Below, piece after piece: positions 9,604-17,700 of a stretch of 41,247 nucleotides of DNA (position 1 is its first letter; each line of letters opens with the position of its first letter). Source of the stretch: Pseudomonadota bacterium (GTDB taxonomy: Bacteria; Pseudomonadota; Gammaproteobacteria; Burkholderiales; Burkholderiaceae_C). Made by a program: the position numbers and the translations under genes. Location: assembly GCA_021799355.1 (NCBI GenBank), contig JAJZAQ010000024.1, positions 1 to 41,247 of the forward strand. The letters run 5' to 3'. A model generated the notes under the pieces. That model was not told the origin of the DNA. It saw only the letters and a list, made by a program, of their open reading frames with translations, and searched no databases.

Positions 9604-9783
9604 TCAAACCGGCACCATTTCAAAATCTTCCTTGCGTGCACCGCACTCCGGGCAGGTCCAGTTCATCGGCACATCCGCCCAGCGTGTGCCCGGAGCGATG
9701 CCGCTTTCCGGGTGACCGTCGGCCTCCGAGTAAATGAAGCCGCAGATCAGGCACATCCAACTGTAAAATTGTTCTGTCTTCAC
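9604..9783 (-). CDS. rubA: Rubredoxin
   Basis: This small iron-only electron carrier of 59 residues has both metal-binding knuckles: MCLICGFIY near the N-terminus and [10 protein letters not shown] near the C-terminus. Between them is the typical [13 protein letters not shown]. The four Cys residues would bind one Fe. A GTG start at 9783 gives [15 protein letters not shown], matching the usual family length; no Shine-Dalgarno is obvious. An ATG at 9756 would begin right at the first Cys knuckle and is unlikely. It is upstream of and codirectional with pilG, an arrangement I recall from other betaproteobacteria, although an electron-transfer link with twitching is not established. The divergent neighbour is the ThiD-like kinase gene. 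Confidence 0.93.
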   Translation of the reverse strand: MKTEQFYSWMCLICGFIYSEADGHPESGIAPGTRWADVPMNWTCPECGARKEDFEMVPV

Positions 9784-9814
9784 AGCGTATCGGGGTCAGA
9801 GAGAAGATTCAACG

Positions 9815-9820
9815 ATTCTA
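9815..9820 (-). promoter_or_regulatory. Candidate -10 element (TAGAAT) for rubA-pilGHIJ-chpA
   Basis: The minus strand reads CCCTAGAATCG, five of six matches to TATAAT, and would place transcription start near 9808, about 25 bases before the rubA start codon. The -35 region, roughly 16 bases upstream, is poor and overlaps the inverted repeat at 9833-9853. The same CCCTAGAATCG string precedes the TonB-family gene. Confidence 0.45.
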
Positions 9821-9832
9821 GGGGGCGCTGTT

Positions 9833-9853
9833 GCGTTTTGACCTACAAAACGC
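9833..9853. promoter_or_regulatory. Perfect 8-bp inverted repeat in the rubA/thiD-like divergent region
   Basis: Arms GCGTTTTG (9833-9840) and CAAAACGC (9846-9853) flank the 5-base spacer ACCTA. It is AT-rich in its core against a GC-rich background. It sits where the -35 of the rubA-pil promoter should be and also contains a TTGACC string pointing at the kinase gene. This suggests an operator; no regulator is identified. Confidence 0.5.
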
Positions 9854-9931
9854 CGTGTGGCCCGTGCATCGCCCTGCGCAGCGTCAAGTCAGGCGGCTTG
9901 CGCCGTCGCGCAGTCGCACTACCATGCCGGC

Positions 9932-10807
9932 ATGATGAACGAATCTCCCGAATCTCCTCCGGCCGTGATGTACTTCAACGCGGCCGACCCGAGCGGCAGT
10001 GCCGGACTGGCTGCCGATCTGGCGTCCTGCTCCGCGGTGGGCTGCCATCCTCTGCCGGTGACCACGGCGTTGTGGGTGCGCGACACCGCGGAAATTTTCG
10101 ACACCATCGACATCGAGGCCGACGCCGTGATCGAGCAGGCACGTGCCGTGCTCGAAGACGTCGAAATCTCGGCGTGGAAGGTCGGCTTTCTCGGCACCGT
10201 CGAGGTGATCAACGCCGTGGCCGAGCTGCTGGCCGACTACAGCCAGGTGCCGCTGGTGACCTACGCGGGCAACTTCCACGTGCTCGACGAATCGCAGTCG
10301 GACGACTACATCAAGGCGATGCAGGAACTCATCCTGCCGCAGACCCGCGTGCTCACCGGCAACCAGAGCGCGCTCACGCAGCTGCTCCTGCCCGACTGGG
10401 AAGGCGAGGCCCCGCCGACGCTGGAGGCGCTGATGCACAAGGCGCACCAGTTCGGCGTGCAGTACCTGCTCGCCACCGGGCTGCTCGGCGGCGACGGCAA
10501 GGTGGAAAACGTCCTTCTCGGCCCGCGGCGCGTGCTGCTGCGTGAAAGCTTCGAGCTGTTCGAGGCGGGTTTCACCGGCGCCGGAGACACCCTGTCGGCG
10601 GCGCTGACCGCCATTCTGGCCAACGGCGTCAAGCTCGATCAGGCGGTGCACGAGGCCAGCGAGTATCTCGACCATTGTCTGGATTTCGGCTACCGCCCGG
10701 GCATGGGCCAGGTCGTGCCCGACCGCTTTTTCTGGGCGCAGCCTGCCGAAGAAGAAGACGGGCAGGAGGCCGGCAACCCGGCAGGCGGCGGCCCGACGCT
10801 GCAGTGA
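9932..10807 (+). CDS. thiD: ThiD-like hydroxymethylpyrimidine/phosphomethylpyrimidine kinase (ribokinase fold, divergent)
   Basis: This kinase of the ribokinase superfamily has 291 residues from ATG 9932 (MMNESPESPP). The N-terminal nucleotide/substrate motif NAADPSGSAGLAADLASCSAVG matches ThiD and PdxK. The C-terminal anion-hole motif is GAGDTLSAAL with Asp219. Canonical ThiD proteins have a GTGC-type motif there and an N-x-x-E signature in the middle; here the middle reads TGNQSALTQ, without the Glu. The closest family name is ThiD, in thiamine synthesis, but a B6-type or other small-molecule kinase role is possible. The C-terminal tail after about residue 270 is low-complexity (EEEDGQEAGNPAGGG). 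It is followed by hemL on the same strand after 126 bases. No clear Shine-Dalgarno. Confidence 0.75.
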   Translation: MMNESPESPPAVMYFNAADPSGSAGLAADLASCSAVGCHPLPVTTALWVRDTAEIFDTIDIEADAVIEQARAVLEDVEISAWKVGFLGTVEVINAVAELLADYSQVPLVTYAGNFHVLDESQSDDYIKAMQELILPQTRVLTGNQSALTQLLLPDWEGEAPPTLEALMHKAHQFGVQYLLATGLLGGDGKVENVLLGPRRVLLRESFELFEAGFTGAGDTLSAALTAILANGVKLDQAVHEASEYLDHCLDFGYRPGMGQVVPDRFFWAQPAEEEDGQEAGNPAGGGPTLQ

Positions 10808-10867
10808 GACGCCAGTGTGAACGCACCGGTCGTCGGCCGTGCGTGATCACCCGTTGATAGGACGCAT

Positions 10868-10880
10868 GCCACGTCGTGGC
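10868..10880. promoter_or_regulatory. 13-bp palindrome GCCACG-T-CGTGGC upstream of hemL
   Basis: The two 6-bp arms are perfect around a central T, and the site ends 53 bases before the hemL start. A TTGATA string just upstream (near 10853) could be a -35, with no good -10. It may be an operator or an RNA hairpin in the thiD-hemL gap. Chance occurrence in GC-rich DNA is possible. Confidence 0.3.
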
Positions 10881-10933
10881 TCACGCGCGGCGGTGCGCCC
10901 GTGTTTCATTTTTCCCCCTTGTTCCTGACTGCG

Positions 10934-12223
10934 ATGACCTCGTCCAATTCACAACTCTTCGACCGCGCCCAGCGCACCATCCCCGGCGGGGTCAACTCCC
11001 CCGTGCGCGCCTTCCGTCAGGTCGGCGGCGTGCCGCGTTTCATCGACCGTGGCGAAGGCGCCTACCTGATCGACGTCGAAGGCCGGCGCTACATCGACTA
11101 CATCGGCTCCTGGGGGCCGATGATCGCCGGCCATGCCCATCCCGAAGTGATCGAGGCGGTGCAGCGCGCCGCCACCCGCTCGCTGTCGTTCGGCGCGCCC
11201 ACCGCCGACGAAATCGACATGGCCGAAGCCATCTGCCGGCTGATGCCAGCGGTGGAAATGGTGCGGCTGGTGTCCAGCGGCACCGAGGCGGCGATGAGCG
11301 CGCTGCGGCTGGCGCGCGGCTTCACCGGGCGCGACGCCATCGTCAAATTCGAAGGCTGCTACCACGGCCACGCTGACAGCCTGCTGGTCAAGGCCGGCAG
11401 CGGGCTGCTGACTTTCGGCAACCCCAGCTCAGGCGGCGTGCCGGCTGACCTCGCCAAACACACCCTGGTGCTGGAATTCAACAATATCGCGCAGATCGAA
11501 GAACTGTTCGCCGCGCGCGGCGCGGACATCGCTTGCGTGATCGTCGAGCCCATTGCCGGCAATATGAACTTCATCCGCGGCAGCCAGCAGTGGCACCAGC
11601 GGCTGCGCGAACTCTGCACCGAGCACGGCGCGCTGCTGATCTGGGACGAGGTGATGACTGGATTTCGCGTCGCGCTGGGCGGGGCGCAGCAGCTCTACGG
11701 TATCCGCCCCGATCTGGTGGTCATGGGCAAGGTCATCGGCGGCGGCATGCCGCTGGCGGCGTTTGGCGGCCGCGCCGACGTCATGCACGTGCTCTCGCCG
11801 TTGGGCGCGGTGTATCAGGCCGGCACGCTGTCGGGCAACCCGGTGGCGGTGGCCGCCGGCATGGCGCAATTGCGCCTGATCCAGCAACCCGGCTTTTACG
11901 CGCGGCTGAGCGCGGCGACGCAAAAACTGATGGCCGGGTTGCAGGCCGCAGCGAACCGGCACGGTGTCACGTTCCGCACCGACAGCGAAGGCGGCATGTT
12001 CGGCTTTTACTTCGCCGACGCGCTGCCGGCCAACTACCCGGACATGGCGCGCGCCGACGTCGCGGTGTTCAGGCGCTTTTTCCATGCCATGCTCGACCGC
12101 GGGGTGTATCTGGCGCCAAGCATGTTCGAAGCCGGCTTCGTTTCCGCCGCCCACGACGACGCCATCATCGACGCCACGCTGGCCGCGGCCGACGGGGCGT
12201 TTGCCGAGCTGGCCAGGGGATGA
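10934..12223 (+). CDS. hemL: Glutamate-1-semialdehyde 2,1-aminomutase (HemL)
   Basis: This PLP enzyme converts glutamate-1-semialdehyde to 5-aminolevulinate in the C5 route to heme. Length is 429 residues, normal for the family. Signatures are [19 protein letters not shown] at the N-terminus, [16 protein letters not shown] for cofactor phosphate binding, [35 protein letters not shown] with the PLP-pyridine Asp, and the Schiff-base Lys266 in [20 protein letters not shown] 10934 was chosen because it gives the usual [13 protein letters not shown] start; a GTG at 10901 only adds eleven atypical residues. The 3' end faces mtgA with an 18-bp gap holding a hairpin. Confidence 0.96.
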   Translation: MTSSNSQLFDRAQRTIPGGVNSPVRAFRQVGGVPRFIDRGEGAYLIDVEGRRYIDYIGSWGPMIAGHAHPEVIEAVQRAATRSLSFGAPTADEIDMAEAICRLMPAVEMVRLVSSGTEAAMSALRLARGFTGRDAIVKFEGCYHGHADSLLVKAGSGLLTFGNPSSGGVPADLAKHTLVLEFNNIAQIEELFAARGADIACVIVEPIAGNMNFIRGSQQWHQRLRELCTEHGALLIWDEVMTGFRVALGGAQQLYGIRPDLVVMGKVIGGGMPLAAFGGRADVMHVLSPLGAVYQAGTLSGNPVAVAAGMAQLRLIQQPGFYARLSAATQKLMAGLQAAANRHGVTFRTDSEGGMFGFYFADALPANYPDMARADVAVFRRFFHAMLDRGVYLAPSMFEAGFVSAAHDDAIIDATLAAADGAFAELARG

Positions 12224-12227
12224 CGAC

Positions 12228-12245
12228 CTGAGCACGCCGGCTCAG
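12228..12245. terminator. Hairpin at the convergent hemL/mtgA junction
   Basis: CTGAGC (12228-12233) pairs with GCTCAG (12240-12245) around a 6-base loop. It spans the gap and covers the mtgA stop codon. There is no T tract on either strand, so it may act as a weak bidirectional terminator or an RNA 3'-end stabiliser. Confidence 0.4.
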
Positions 12246-12958
12246 CGCGGAATCTGCACGTCCCACATGCGGGCGGCGATGGTGGCGGTGCGCGCGTTCA
12301 GGTAAGGGGAGTACAGCCGTTTCTGGTAAATGCGCGGCGCCGGCAGCATGACCGCCAGCCGCGCCGCCTGCCACGGCGACAGCCGTGCCGCGTCGGTGTG
12401 GAAGTAGGTGCGAGCCGCGGCCTGTGCGCCGTAGATGCCGTTGCCCCACTCGACGCTGTTGAGGTAGATCTCCAGAATGCGGCGCTTGCCCAGGATGCCT
12501 TCGAGCATGTAGGTGATGATCAGCTCCTGTGCCTTGCGCAAATAGTCGCGCTCGGGGGAAAGGAAGAGATTTTTCGCCAACTGCTGGGTGATGGTCGAGC
12601 CGCCGACGATTTTGTCTTCGCGCTCGTAGCGGCGGCTGTGGTTTTTGTCCCAGGCCGAGCGGATGGCGCTCCAGTCCACGCCGTCGTTGGTCAGAAAGGT
12701 GGCGTCTTCGGAGGCGACGACGGCGCGTTTGAGGTTGGCGCTGATGGCGTCGTACCGCACCCACTCGTGCTGCCACGGCGGCGGGTCGGCGCTTTTGAGC
12801 AGGCGCAGTTGCGCGGCACGCATGAACGTCGTGCTCGACGGCGGCACGATGGCCCACAGCGCGATGCGCAGCGCGAAATAGCCTTGTAGTGCGAGCAGGG
12901 ACAGCAGGGCCAGCCACAGCACGCGGCGCCATGCCGGGGGCGGAGTGCGACGCTGCAT
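12242..12958 (-). CDS. mtgA: Monofunctional peptidoglycan glycosyltransferase (MtgA)
   Basis: This inner-membrane enzyme of 238 residues polymerises lipid II glycan strands. One transmembrane helix is near residues 15-37 (VLWLALLSLLALQGYFAL). The GT51 motifs follow: AVVASEDATF with the catalytic Glu (the usual ED.F/H motif), GGSTITQQLAKNLFLS, and RKAQELIITYMLEGILGKRRILEIYLN. No penicillin-binding transpeptidase domain follows, which separates it from class A PBPs. Start ATG 12958 is two bases after the aroE stop codon, so translation is probably coupled. A shikimate-cell wall pairing of aroE and mtgA is typical in this bacterial group. Confidence 0.95.
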   Translation of the reverse strand: MQRRTPPPAWRRVLWLALLSLLALQGYFALRIALWAIVPPSSTTFMRAAQLRLLKSADPPPWQHEWVRYDAISANLKRAVVASEDATFLTNDGVDWSAIRSAWDKNHSRRYEREDKIVGGSTITQQLAKNLFLSPERDYLRKAQELIITYMLEGILGKRRILEIYLNSVEWGNGIYGAQAAARTYFHTDAARLSPWQAARLAVMLPAPRIYQKRLYSPYLNARTATIAARMWDVQIPR

Positions 12959-12960
12959 GG

Positions 12961-13812
12961 TCAGCTCTTGCCGGCAGCGAGTTCGGCGCGCAGCGTGGCC
13001 AGAACCGGCGCGGTGTCCGGGGATTCGCCGTGCCACAGGGTGTAGCTTTGCGCAGCCTGTTCCACCAGCATGCCCAGGCCGTCCCAGGCCTGCGCGCCAG
13101 CCGCCTTGGCCTGGGCGACGAACGGCGTGTCGGCGGCGGCGTACATCATGTCGTACGCCCAGGCGTTCGGGTGGAGCACACCGTCGGCGAGTTCGAGCGT
13201 CTCGCCGCCCAGACTGGCGGCGGTGGCGTTGACCACGCCGTCGGCCCAGTGCGGCGGCGGGGTGTGCACCACCTGCAGGTCGGCGCCGTGCTGCGCCGCC
13301 AGCGCGCTGTGCCGCGCGGCCAGCGTCTGCGCCTTGTCCAGGCTACGGTTCCACAGCGCGATGCTGCGCGCGCCTGCGGCCAGCAGCGGGCCGAGCACGC
13401 CGCTGGCCGCGCCGCCGGCACCGAGCAGCAGCAGGCGCTGGTGCTGCAACGGGCGGTGCGGGTCGGTCTGCAGCAGCCGGGCCAGATCGCGCACCAGACC
13501 GACACCGTCGGTGTTGTCGCCCCACAGCCCGGACTCGTCCCAGCCGATGGTGTTGACCGCCTGCGCCAGTTGCGCCGCGGCGCTGCGCCGGGCGCACAGC
13601 CGCCAGGCTTCGAACTTGAACGGCACGGTGATGTTGGCGCCGACGCCGCCTTCGGCGCGGAACGCGGCCAGCGCGGCCTCCAGGCCGTCCGGTGGGGCCA
13701 GGCGGGCCTCGTAACGCAGATCGGCGCCGGTCTGCGCGGCAAACAGCGCGTGGATGCGCGGCGAGCGGCTATGCGCGATGGGGTTGCCGAATACGGCGTA
13801 AAGCGCGGTCAT
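12961..13812 (-). CDS. aroE: Shikimate dehydrogenase (AroE)
   Basis: This NADPH-dependent enzyme reduces 3-dehydroshikimate to shikimate in aromatic amino acid synthesis. It has 283 residues. YAVFGNPIAHSRSPRIHALFA binds substrate. GANITVPFKFEAW carries the catalytic Lys, and GDNTDGVGLVRDL carries the catalytic Asp. The Rossmann loop is LLLGAGGAASGVLGPLLAAGA, with NRSLDKA just after it for NADP recognition. Start ATG 13812 follows the TonB-family gene by 18 bases; the stop is two bases from the mtgA start. The family signatures leave little doubt over AroE versus a YdiB/quinate type, though in vitro specificity is inferred. Confidence 0.96.
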   Translation of the reverse strand: MTALYAVFGNPIAHSRSPRIHALFAAQTGADLRYEARLAPPDGLEAALAAFRAEGGVGANITVPFKFEAWRLCARRSAAAQLAQAVNTIGWDESGLWGDNTDGVGLVRDLARLLQTDPHRPLQHQRLLLLGAGGAASGVLGPLLAAGARSIALWNRSLDKAQTLAARHSALAAQHGADLQVVHTPPPHWADGVVNATAASLGGETLELADGVLHPNAWAYDMMYAAADTPFVAQAKAAGAQAWDGLGMLVEQAAQSYTLWHGESPDTAPVLATLRAELAAGKS

Positions 13813-13830
13813 GGTGGGTGGCGGGGAGTG

Positions 13831-14712
13831 TCAAGGCGCGGCCTGCGCCGCGGCGGGAGGAGCTTGCACGGCGGTTTCCAGTCCCTGTTCGTGGGTGAAG
13901 CGAAAGCGTGAAATCACCACGATCTGGTCGGCCTGGCGCAGCATGGCCTGGCTGAAGCGGCCATACGGCTGCGCCGCCTGGACGATGGCGCGGGCCTGAC
14001 GGTCCAGCGTGGGGTTGCCCGAGGTCTGCAGCACCTCGCTGGCGAGCAGCCGGCCACTGGCGTCGATGGTCATCGACATGATGAGGCTGCCGTAGAGTTT
14101 GCGGCCGTCGCTTTGCGGGAAGTCGCGCGTGCCCAGAGTTTCGATCTTGCTGCGCAGCTTGTCGTAATACAGCGCGTAGGCGGCTTCGCGGGTCGACGGG
14201 CCGATGAAGCGGCGGCGCGGCCTGGCGTTTTGCTGCTCGATCTGGCGCTCGATGGCGCCGAGCATGGCCAGCAGTTGCTGGCGCTTTTGCTCCAGTGCCT
14301 GCTGTTGCTGCGGGTCGGTCTGCTCGCGCACGGTCTGCGCCAGTTGCACGATCTGCCGCCGCACCTGGGTGAGCAGCTGCTGCTGTTTGTGCTCCAGGTC
14401 CGACAGGCTGCGCCGCTGGTTGACCGCGGCGTCGCCGCGCGCCACCTGCGCGGTAAACGGCAGCGGCGTGGTCGCCAGCCCCTTGGCGGTGTCGCCGCCG
14501 CCGTCGAGGTTGGCCTGCGCGATCGCTTGCGGCTTGTCCGTGGCGTCGGCGCTGCGCTGGTTGACCAGCACCACGTCGAGCGGCGCGTTGTCGAACATGC
14601 GGTTGAACGTGTCCGGTGCGGCAAACCGCAGACTGAGTACGGCTGCGTGCACTGCGACCGAGGCGATCAGCGCCCAGTGCAGGGGAGTGAGCTGGTGCAG
14701 GCGGGTAGACAC
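13831..14712 (-). CDS. TonB-family energy transducer-like protein
   Basis: This 293-residue protein has an N-terminal transmembrane anchor at about 13-31 (ALIASVAVHAAVLSLRFA) and a Gln-rich probable coiled coil in the middle (about 105-170, many Q, E, K and R). The C-terminal TonB-like domain reads LYGSLIMSMTIDASGRLLASEVLQTSGNPTLDRQARAI, a typical TonB_C pattern with the conserved G-x-L/x-S pairs. The Pro-rich spacer of classical TonB is absent and no exbB/exbD lies nearby, so it may serve a transport or envelope role without being the main TonB. The GTG start at 14712 is supported by the protein's hydrophobic start. It lies between rnb and aroE, an order common in Burkholderiales. Confidence 0.82.
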   Translation of the reverse strand: MSTRLHQLTPLHWALIASVAVHAAVLSLRFAAPDTFNRMFDNAPLDVVLVNQRSADATDKPQAIAQANLDGGGDTAKGLATTPLPFTAQVARGDAAVNQRRSLSDLEHKQQQLLTQVRRQIVQLAQTVREQTDPQQQQALEQKRQQLLAMLGAIERQIEQQNARPRRRFIGPSTREAAYALYYDKLRSKIETLGTRDFPQSDGRKLYGSLIMSMTIDASGRLLASEVLQTSGNPTLDRQARAIVQAAQPYGRFSQAMLRQADQIVVISRFRFTHEQGLETAVQAPPAAAQAAP

Positions 14713-14737
14713 GGCAGGCAGGCGGCAAACGGCGGCG

Positions 14738-14743
14738 ATTCTA
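14738..14743 (-). promoter_or_regulatory. Candidate -10 element (TAGAAT) for the tonB-like/aroE/mtgA group
   Basis: The minus strand reads CCCTAGAATCG, 26 bases upstream of the GTG start, within a 123-bp gap after the exoribonuclease gene. The -35 region is weak. The same 11-base context occurs at the rubA promoter. Confidence 0.4.
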
Positions 14744-14835
14744 GGGCCTGTGCACGCGCCCGAAGCACGCGCGCTGCGGTCTGCACGCAGGCGCGGCGCA
14801 GGCTGCGGCGGCGTGGGGGCGAAAACCGCGTCCGG

Positions 14836-16887
14836 TCAGGCCGCCGCGGGGGCGTCGTCCGCGTCCGCTGGGGCCAGCGGCTCCTCGACGTCGACAGCCA
14901 CGCTGATGGGGGCGGCGGCGAGCAAGGCGTCTTCCTCCTCGGCCTGGGTATCGGCATCGGTCACAGCCGCCGCCGGCGGCGTTTCGATCTGTGCCGTGAC
15001 CCGGCCGAACACGTCCAGGGTGATGAGGTCGGTGCCGGTGATGTCCACCCGCACCCGCGCGTGCCGCGGCAGGTCCTGCGCGCCCACGGCAGTGAACACC
15101 AGCGGCAGCCCGTCCACGCGCACCGCGCCGTCACGCAGCACCGTGGCGTCGAAGCTGTGCAGCCCCTGCTGCGCCAGGTAGCGCAGCGTCCAGTAGCGCT
15201 CCAGCGCGGACTGGTGCGTGGCGTAGGCTTTGTAGGTGTCTTCGAACGATTCGACGATGGCGTACAGCAGCGGGTCGCGCGGTTTGAACGGCGCCTGCAG
15301 CAACGCGGTTTTGCCGTGGCGCGCGGCGGCGATGAGCTGACCCTGGTTGAGCAAATCGACGTAGCGCCGCAGCGGCGAGGTGCACCAGGCGTACTGCGCC
15401 ACGCCCAGCCCCTGGTGCGGGGCCGGCTTGAGTCCCATGCGGGTGCGAAGCGTGGCGCCGAAACCGCTCTGGCTGCGGTAGATCGCCGGCAGCCCGAGCT
15501 CGGCCAGCCAGCCGCCCCAGGTGGTATTGGCCAGGATCATCAGCTCGGCGACGATGGTGTCCAACGGCGCGCCGCGCCGCCGCGGCTCGATGCGCACGGT
15601 TGCCGCCTCGGCGCCGTGTTCCAGCCCGTCGATGCGGAAGGTGTAGTCCACGCCGCCGGCGCGCTCGGGTTTGCCGCGCACCTGCTCGCGGCCTTTTTTC
15701 AGCGCCTGCGCCAGCTTCCACAGCCAGGCCAGTTCCGCGGCGTGCGAGTAGGGCTGCGCCGCCGGGTCGGCCGCCAGCGCCTCTTCGGTCACCTGCGCGT
15801 CGAGCTGGTCGTGGCGCAGATTGCTGGCGATGCGCACGCGCTCGACGCGGGTGACGAAGTCCGTGGGCACCAGGTCGGTGCCGACGGTGCAGTACAGCGA
15901 CAGCGCCGGGCAGTCGCGCCCGGCTTCCAGGGTGAAGGCCTGCACCAGCGCGTCGGGCAGCATGGTGATTTTGTCGCCGGGCATGTAGACCGTGGACAGA
16001 CGGTTGCGCGCCACCAGATCCCAGTCGGAATCGCGCGCCAGCGCCAGCGCCGGCGCGGCGATGTGGATGCCCAGCCGCACCCGGCCATCGTCGAGCCATT
16101 GCAGCGAAAACGCGTCGTCGATTTCGGTGGTGGCCGAGTCGTCGATGCTGAACGCTGCCGCCGGCGCCAGCGGCAGCTCGGCGGGCGCAGCCGGCAAGGG
16201 CAGCGCGGGGAAGCCCGTGCCCTTGGGGAAGCGTTCGAGCAGAAACCGCTGCATGTGAAAACGCCACGGCGAGTCGATCGCCCCGGCATCGCGCAGCAAG
16301 GCCAGCGCGCCGCGGCCGGTGAGTTTCACCGCCTGCGCCACGGCCTTGTATTCCAGGCTGTTTTTGTCGGGTTTGAACAGGATTTGATACAGCCGTTCGG
16401 CAACCTGCGGCGGGCAGCGGCCGGCGGCCAGCTCGGCGGCGAAAGCGTCGATCTGCCGCAGTTGTTCCTGCTTGCGCGCAATCGCCGCCAGCGCCGCCTG
16501 CACCTGTTGCGCCGGTGCCTTGCGGAACTGGCCGGCACGGCCGCGGCGCTGGAAATAGTGCGGCGCGGAAAACAGCCGCAGCAATATCGCCGCGCGCTGC
16601 CGTGCATCGGGCGTGCCGCCGTAATAGTCGGCGGCGACCTGGTCGAAGTGAAAGTCGTCTTCCGGGGCGAATTCCCACAGCAGGTCCAGATCGATGTCAT
16701 CCTGCTGCGCCTGGGCCCAGTGCAGCAGTTCCGCCGGCGCCGGCTGGTCGAAACGCACCAGCGCCTGCGTGCTTTTGATTTTTTGCCGCTTGCCCGAGTC
16801 GAGCTCGACTTGCAGGCTGGACTGCGCCTCGCTGAGGAGGCGGCCGGCGTGGAACTTGCCGCCGTCTTCGAACAGGATGTTGCTCAA
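14836..16887 (-). CDS. RNase II/R family 3'-5' exoribonuclease
   Basis: This 683-residue RNB-domain protein degrades RNA from the 3' end. The metal-binding core is FSIDDSATTEIDDAFSLQ, with the Asp residues that bind catalytic Mg. It is followed by LGIHIAAPALALARDSDWDLVARNR and VYMPGDKITMLP. The motif TSPLRRYVDLLNQ near residues 485-500 carries the conserved Arg pair. A C-terminal OB/S1-like fold (about 600-640) and an Ala/Glu/Asp-rich tail end the protein. It is shorter than RNase R. The start is TTG at 16887, preceded by GGAG eight bases upstream; no ATG fits better. It lies upstream of the TonB-family gene. Confidence 0.9.
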   Translation of the reverse strand: MSNILFEDGGKFHAGRLLSEAQSSLQVELDSGKRQKIKSTQALVRFDQPAPAELLHWAQAQQDDIDLDLLWEFAPEDDFHFDQVAADYYGGTPDARQRAAILLRLFSAPHYFQRRGRAGQFRKAPAQQVQAALAAIARKQEQLRQIDAFAAELAAGRCPPQVAERLYQILFKPDKNSLEYKAVAQAVKLTGRGALALLRDAGAIDSPWRFHMQRFLLERFPKGTGFPALPLPAAPAELPLAPAAAFSIDDSATTEIDDAFSLQWLDDGRVRLGIHIAAPALALARDSDWDLVARNRLSTVYMPGDKITMLPDALVQAFTLEAGRDCPALSLYCTVGTDLVPTDFVTRVERVRIASNLRHDQLDAQVTEEALAADPAAQPYSHAAELAWLWKLAQALKKGREQVRGKPERAGGVDYTFRIDGLEHGAEAATVRIEPRRRGAPLDTIVAELMILANTTWGGWLAELGLPAIYRSQSGFGATLRTRMGLKPAPHQGLGVAQYAWCTSPLRRYVDLLNQGQLIAAARHGKTALLQAPFKPRDPLLYAIVESFEDTYKAYATHQSALERYWTLRYLAQQGLHSFDATVLRDGAVRVDGLPLVFTAVGAQDLPRHARVRVDITGTDLITLDVFGRVTAQIETPPAAAVTDADTQAEEEDALLAAAPISVAVDVEEPLAPADADDAPAAA

Positions 16888-16938
16888 ACCAAGGTCTCCA
16901 GCGGGCGCTGCACGCGCCCGCGTCAGGGGGCTGGGGGG

Positions 16939-17679
16939 TTACAGCGTCATGCCGCCGTCGACTTCGATCACCGCGCCGTTGATATAGCTGGCGTCGCTGC
17001 TGGCGAGAAAGGCGTAGACACTGGCGATTTCCTCGGGCCGGCCGAGGCGGCGCAGCGGCACGCGCTCGGCCATTTGCGCCATGACTTTGTCCGGGATGGT
17101 GGCCAGCATCGGCGTCTGGATGAAGCCCGGAGCCACGGCGTTGACACGCACGCCCTTGGGGCCGAGTTCGCGCGCCCAGGTCTTGGTCATGGCGATCACG
17201 GCCGCCTTGGTCGCGGCGTAGTTGGTCTGGCCGAAGTTGCCGTACAGGCCGACGACGCTGGAGGCCGTCAGGATCGCCCCGCGGCCACGCTCGACCATGT
17301 GCGTGGCGACGATCTGGGTGCAGCGGAAGACCGCGCGCAGATTGACGTCGATCACGGCGTCGAACTGCTCGTCGGTCATTTTCACCAGCCGCGCGTCGCG
17401 GGTGATGCCGGCGTTGTTGACCAAGGTGTCGATGCCGCCAAAGCGCGCGATGGCGGCGTCGGCCAGCGCGCCGAACGCGGCGCGGTCGGTCACGTCCAGT
17501 GCCTGCGCCAGCACCTGCGTGCCCCTGGCCTGCAGCTCGGCCACCACCGGGTCGAGGCTGGCGGGGTTGCGGTCGCACAGCACCAGCCGCGCGCCTTCGG
17601 CGGCGAAGCGGCGCGCCGTGGCCAGGCCGATGCCCTGCGCCGCGCCGGTGATGAGAGTGACATTGTCTTGCAGTCGCAT
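16939..17679 (-). CDS. FabG-like 3-oxoacyl-ACP reductase / short-chain dehydrogenase
   Basis: This NAD(P)-dependent SDR has 246 residues. The Rossmann motif is [12 protein letters not shown], followed by [11 protein letters not shown], the catalytic Ser in [14 protein letters not shown], the YxxxK pair in [14 protein letters not shown], and PGFIQTPM. Sequence and length match FabG, but no acyl-carrier-protein or other fab gene is next to it, so it may serve polyhydroxyalkanoate or another acyl pathway. ATG 17679 has AAGGA eight bases upstream. It lies 21 bases after the esterase gene on the same strand and 51 bases before the exoribonuclease start. Confidence 0.9.
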   Translation of the reverse strand: MRLQDNVTLITGAAQGIGLATARRFAAEGARLVLCDRNPASLDPVVAELQARGTQVLAQALDVTDRAAFGALADAAIARFGGIDTLVNNAGITRDARLVKMTDEQFDAVIDVNLRAVFRCTQIVATHMVERGRGAILTASSVVGLYGNFGQTNYAATKAAVIAMTKTWARELGPKGVRVNAVAPGFIQTPMLATIPDKVMAQMAERVPLRRLGRPEEIASVYAFLASSDASYINGAVIEVDGGMTL

Positions 17680-17700
17680 GAGGGAAATCCTTGTGAAGAG

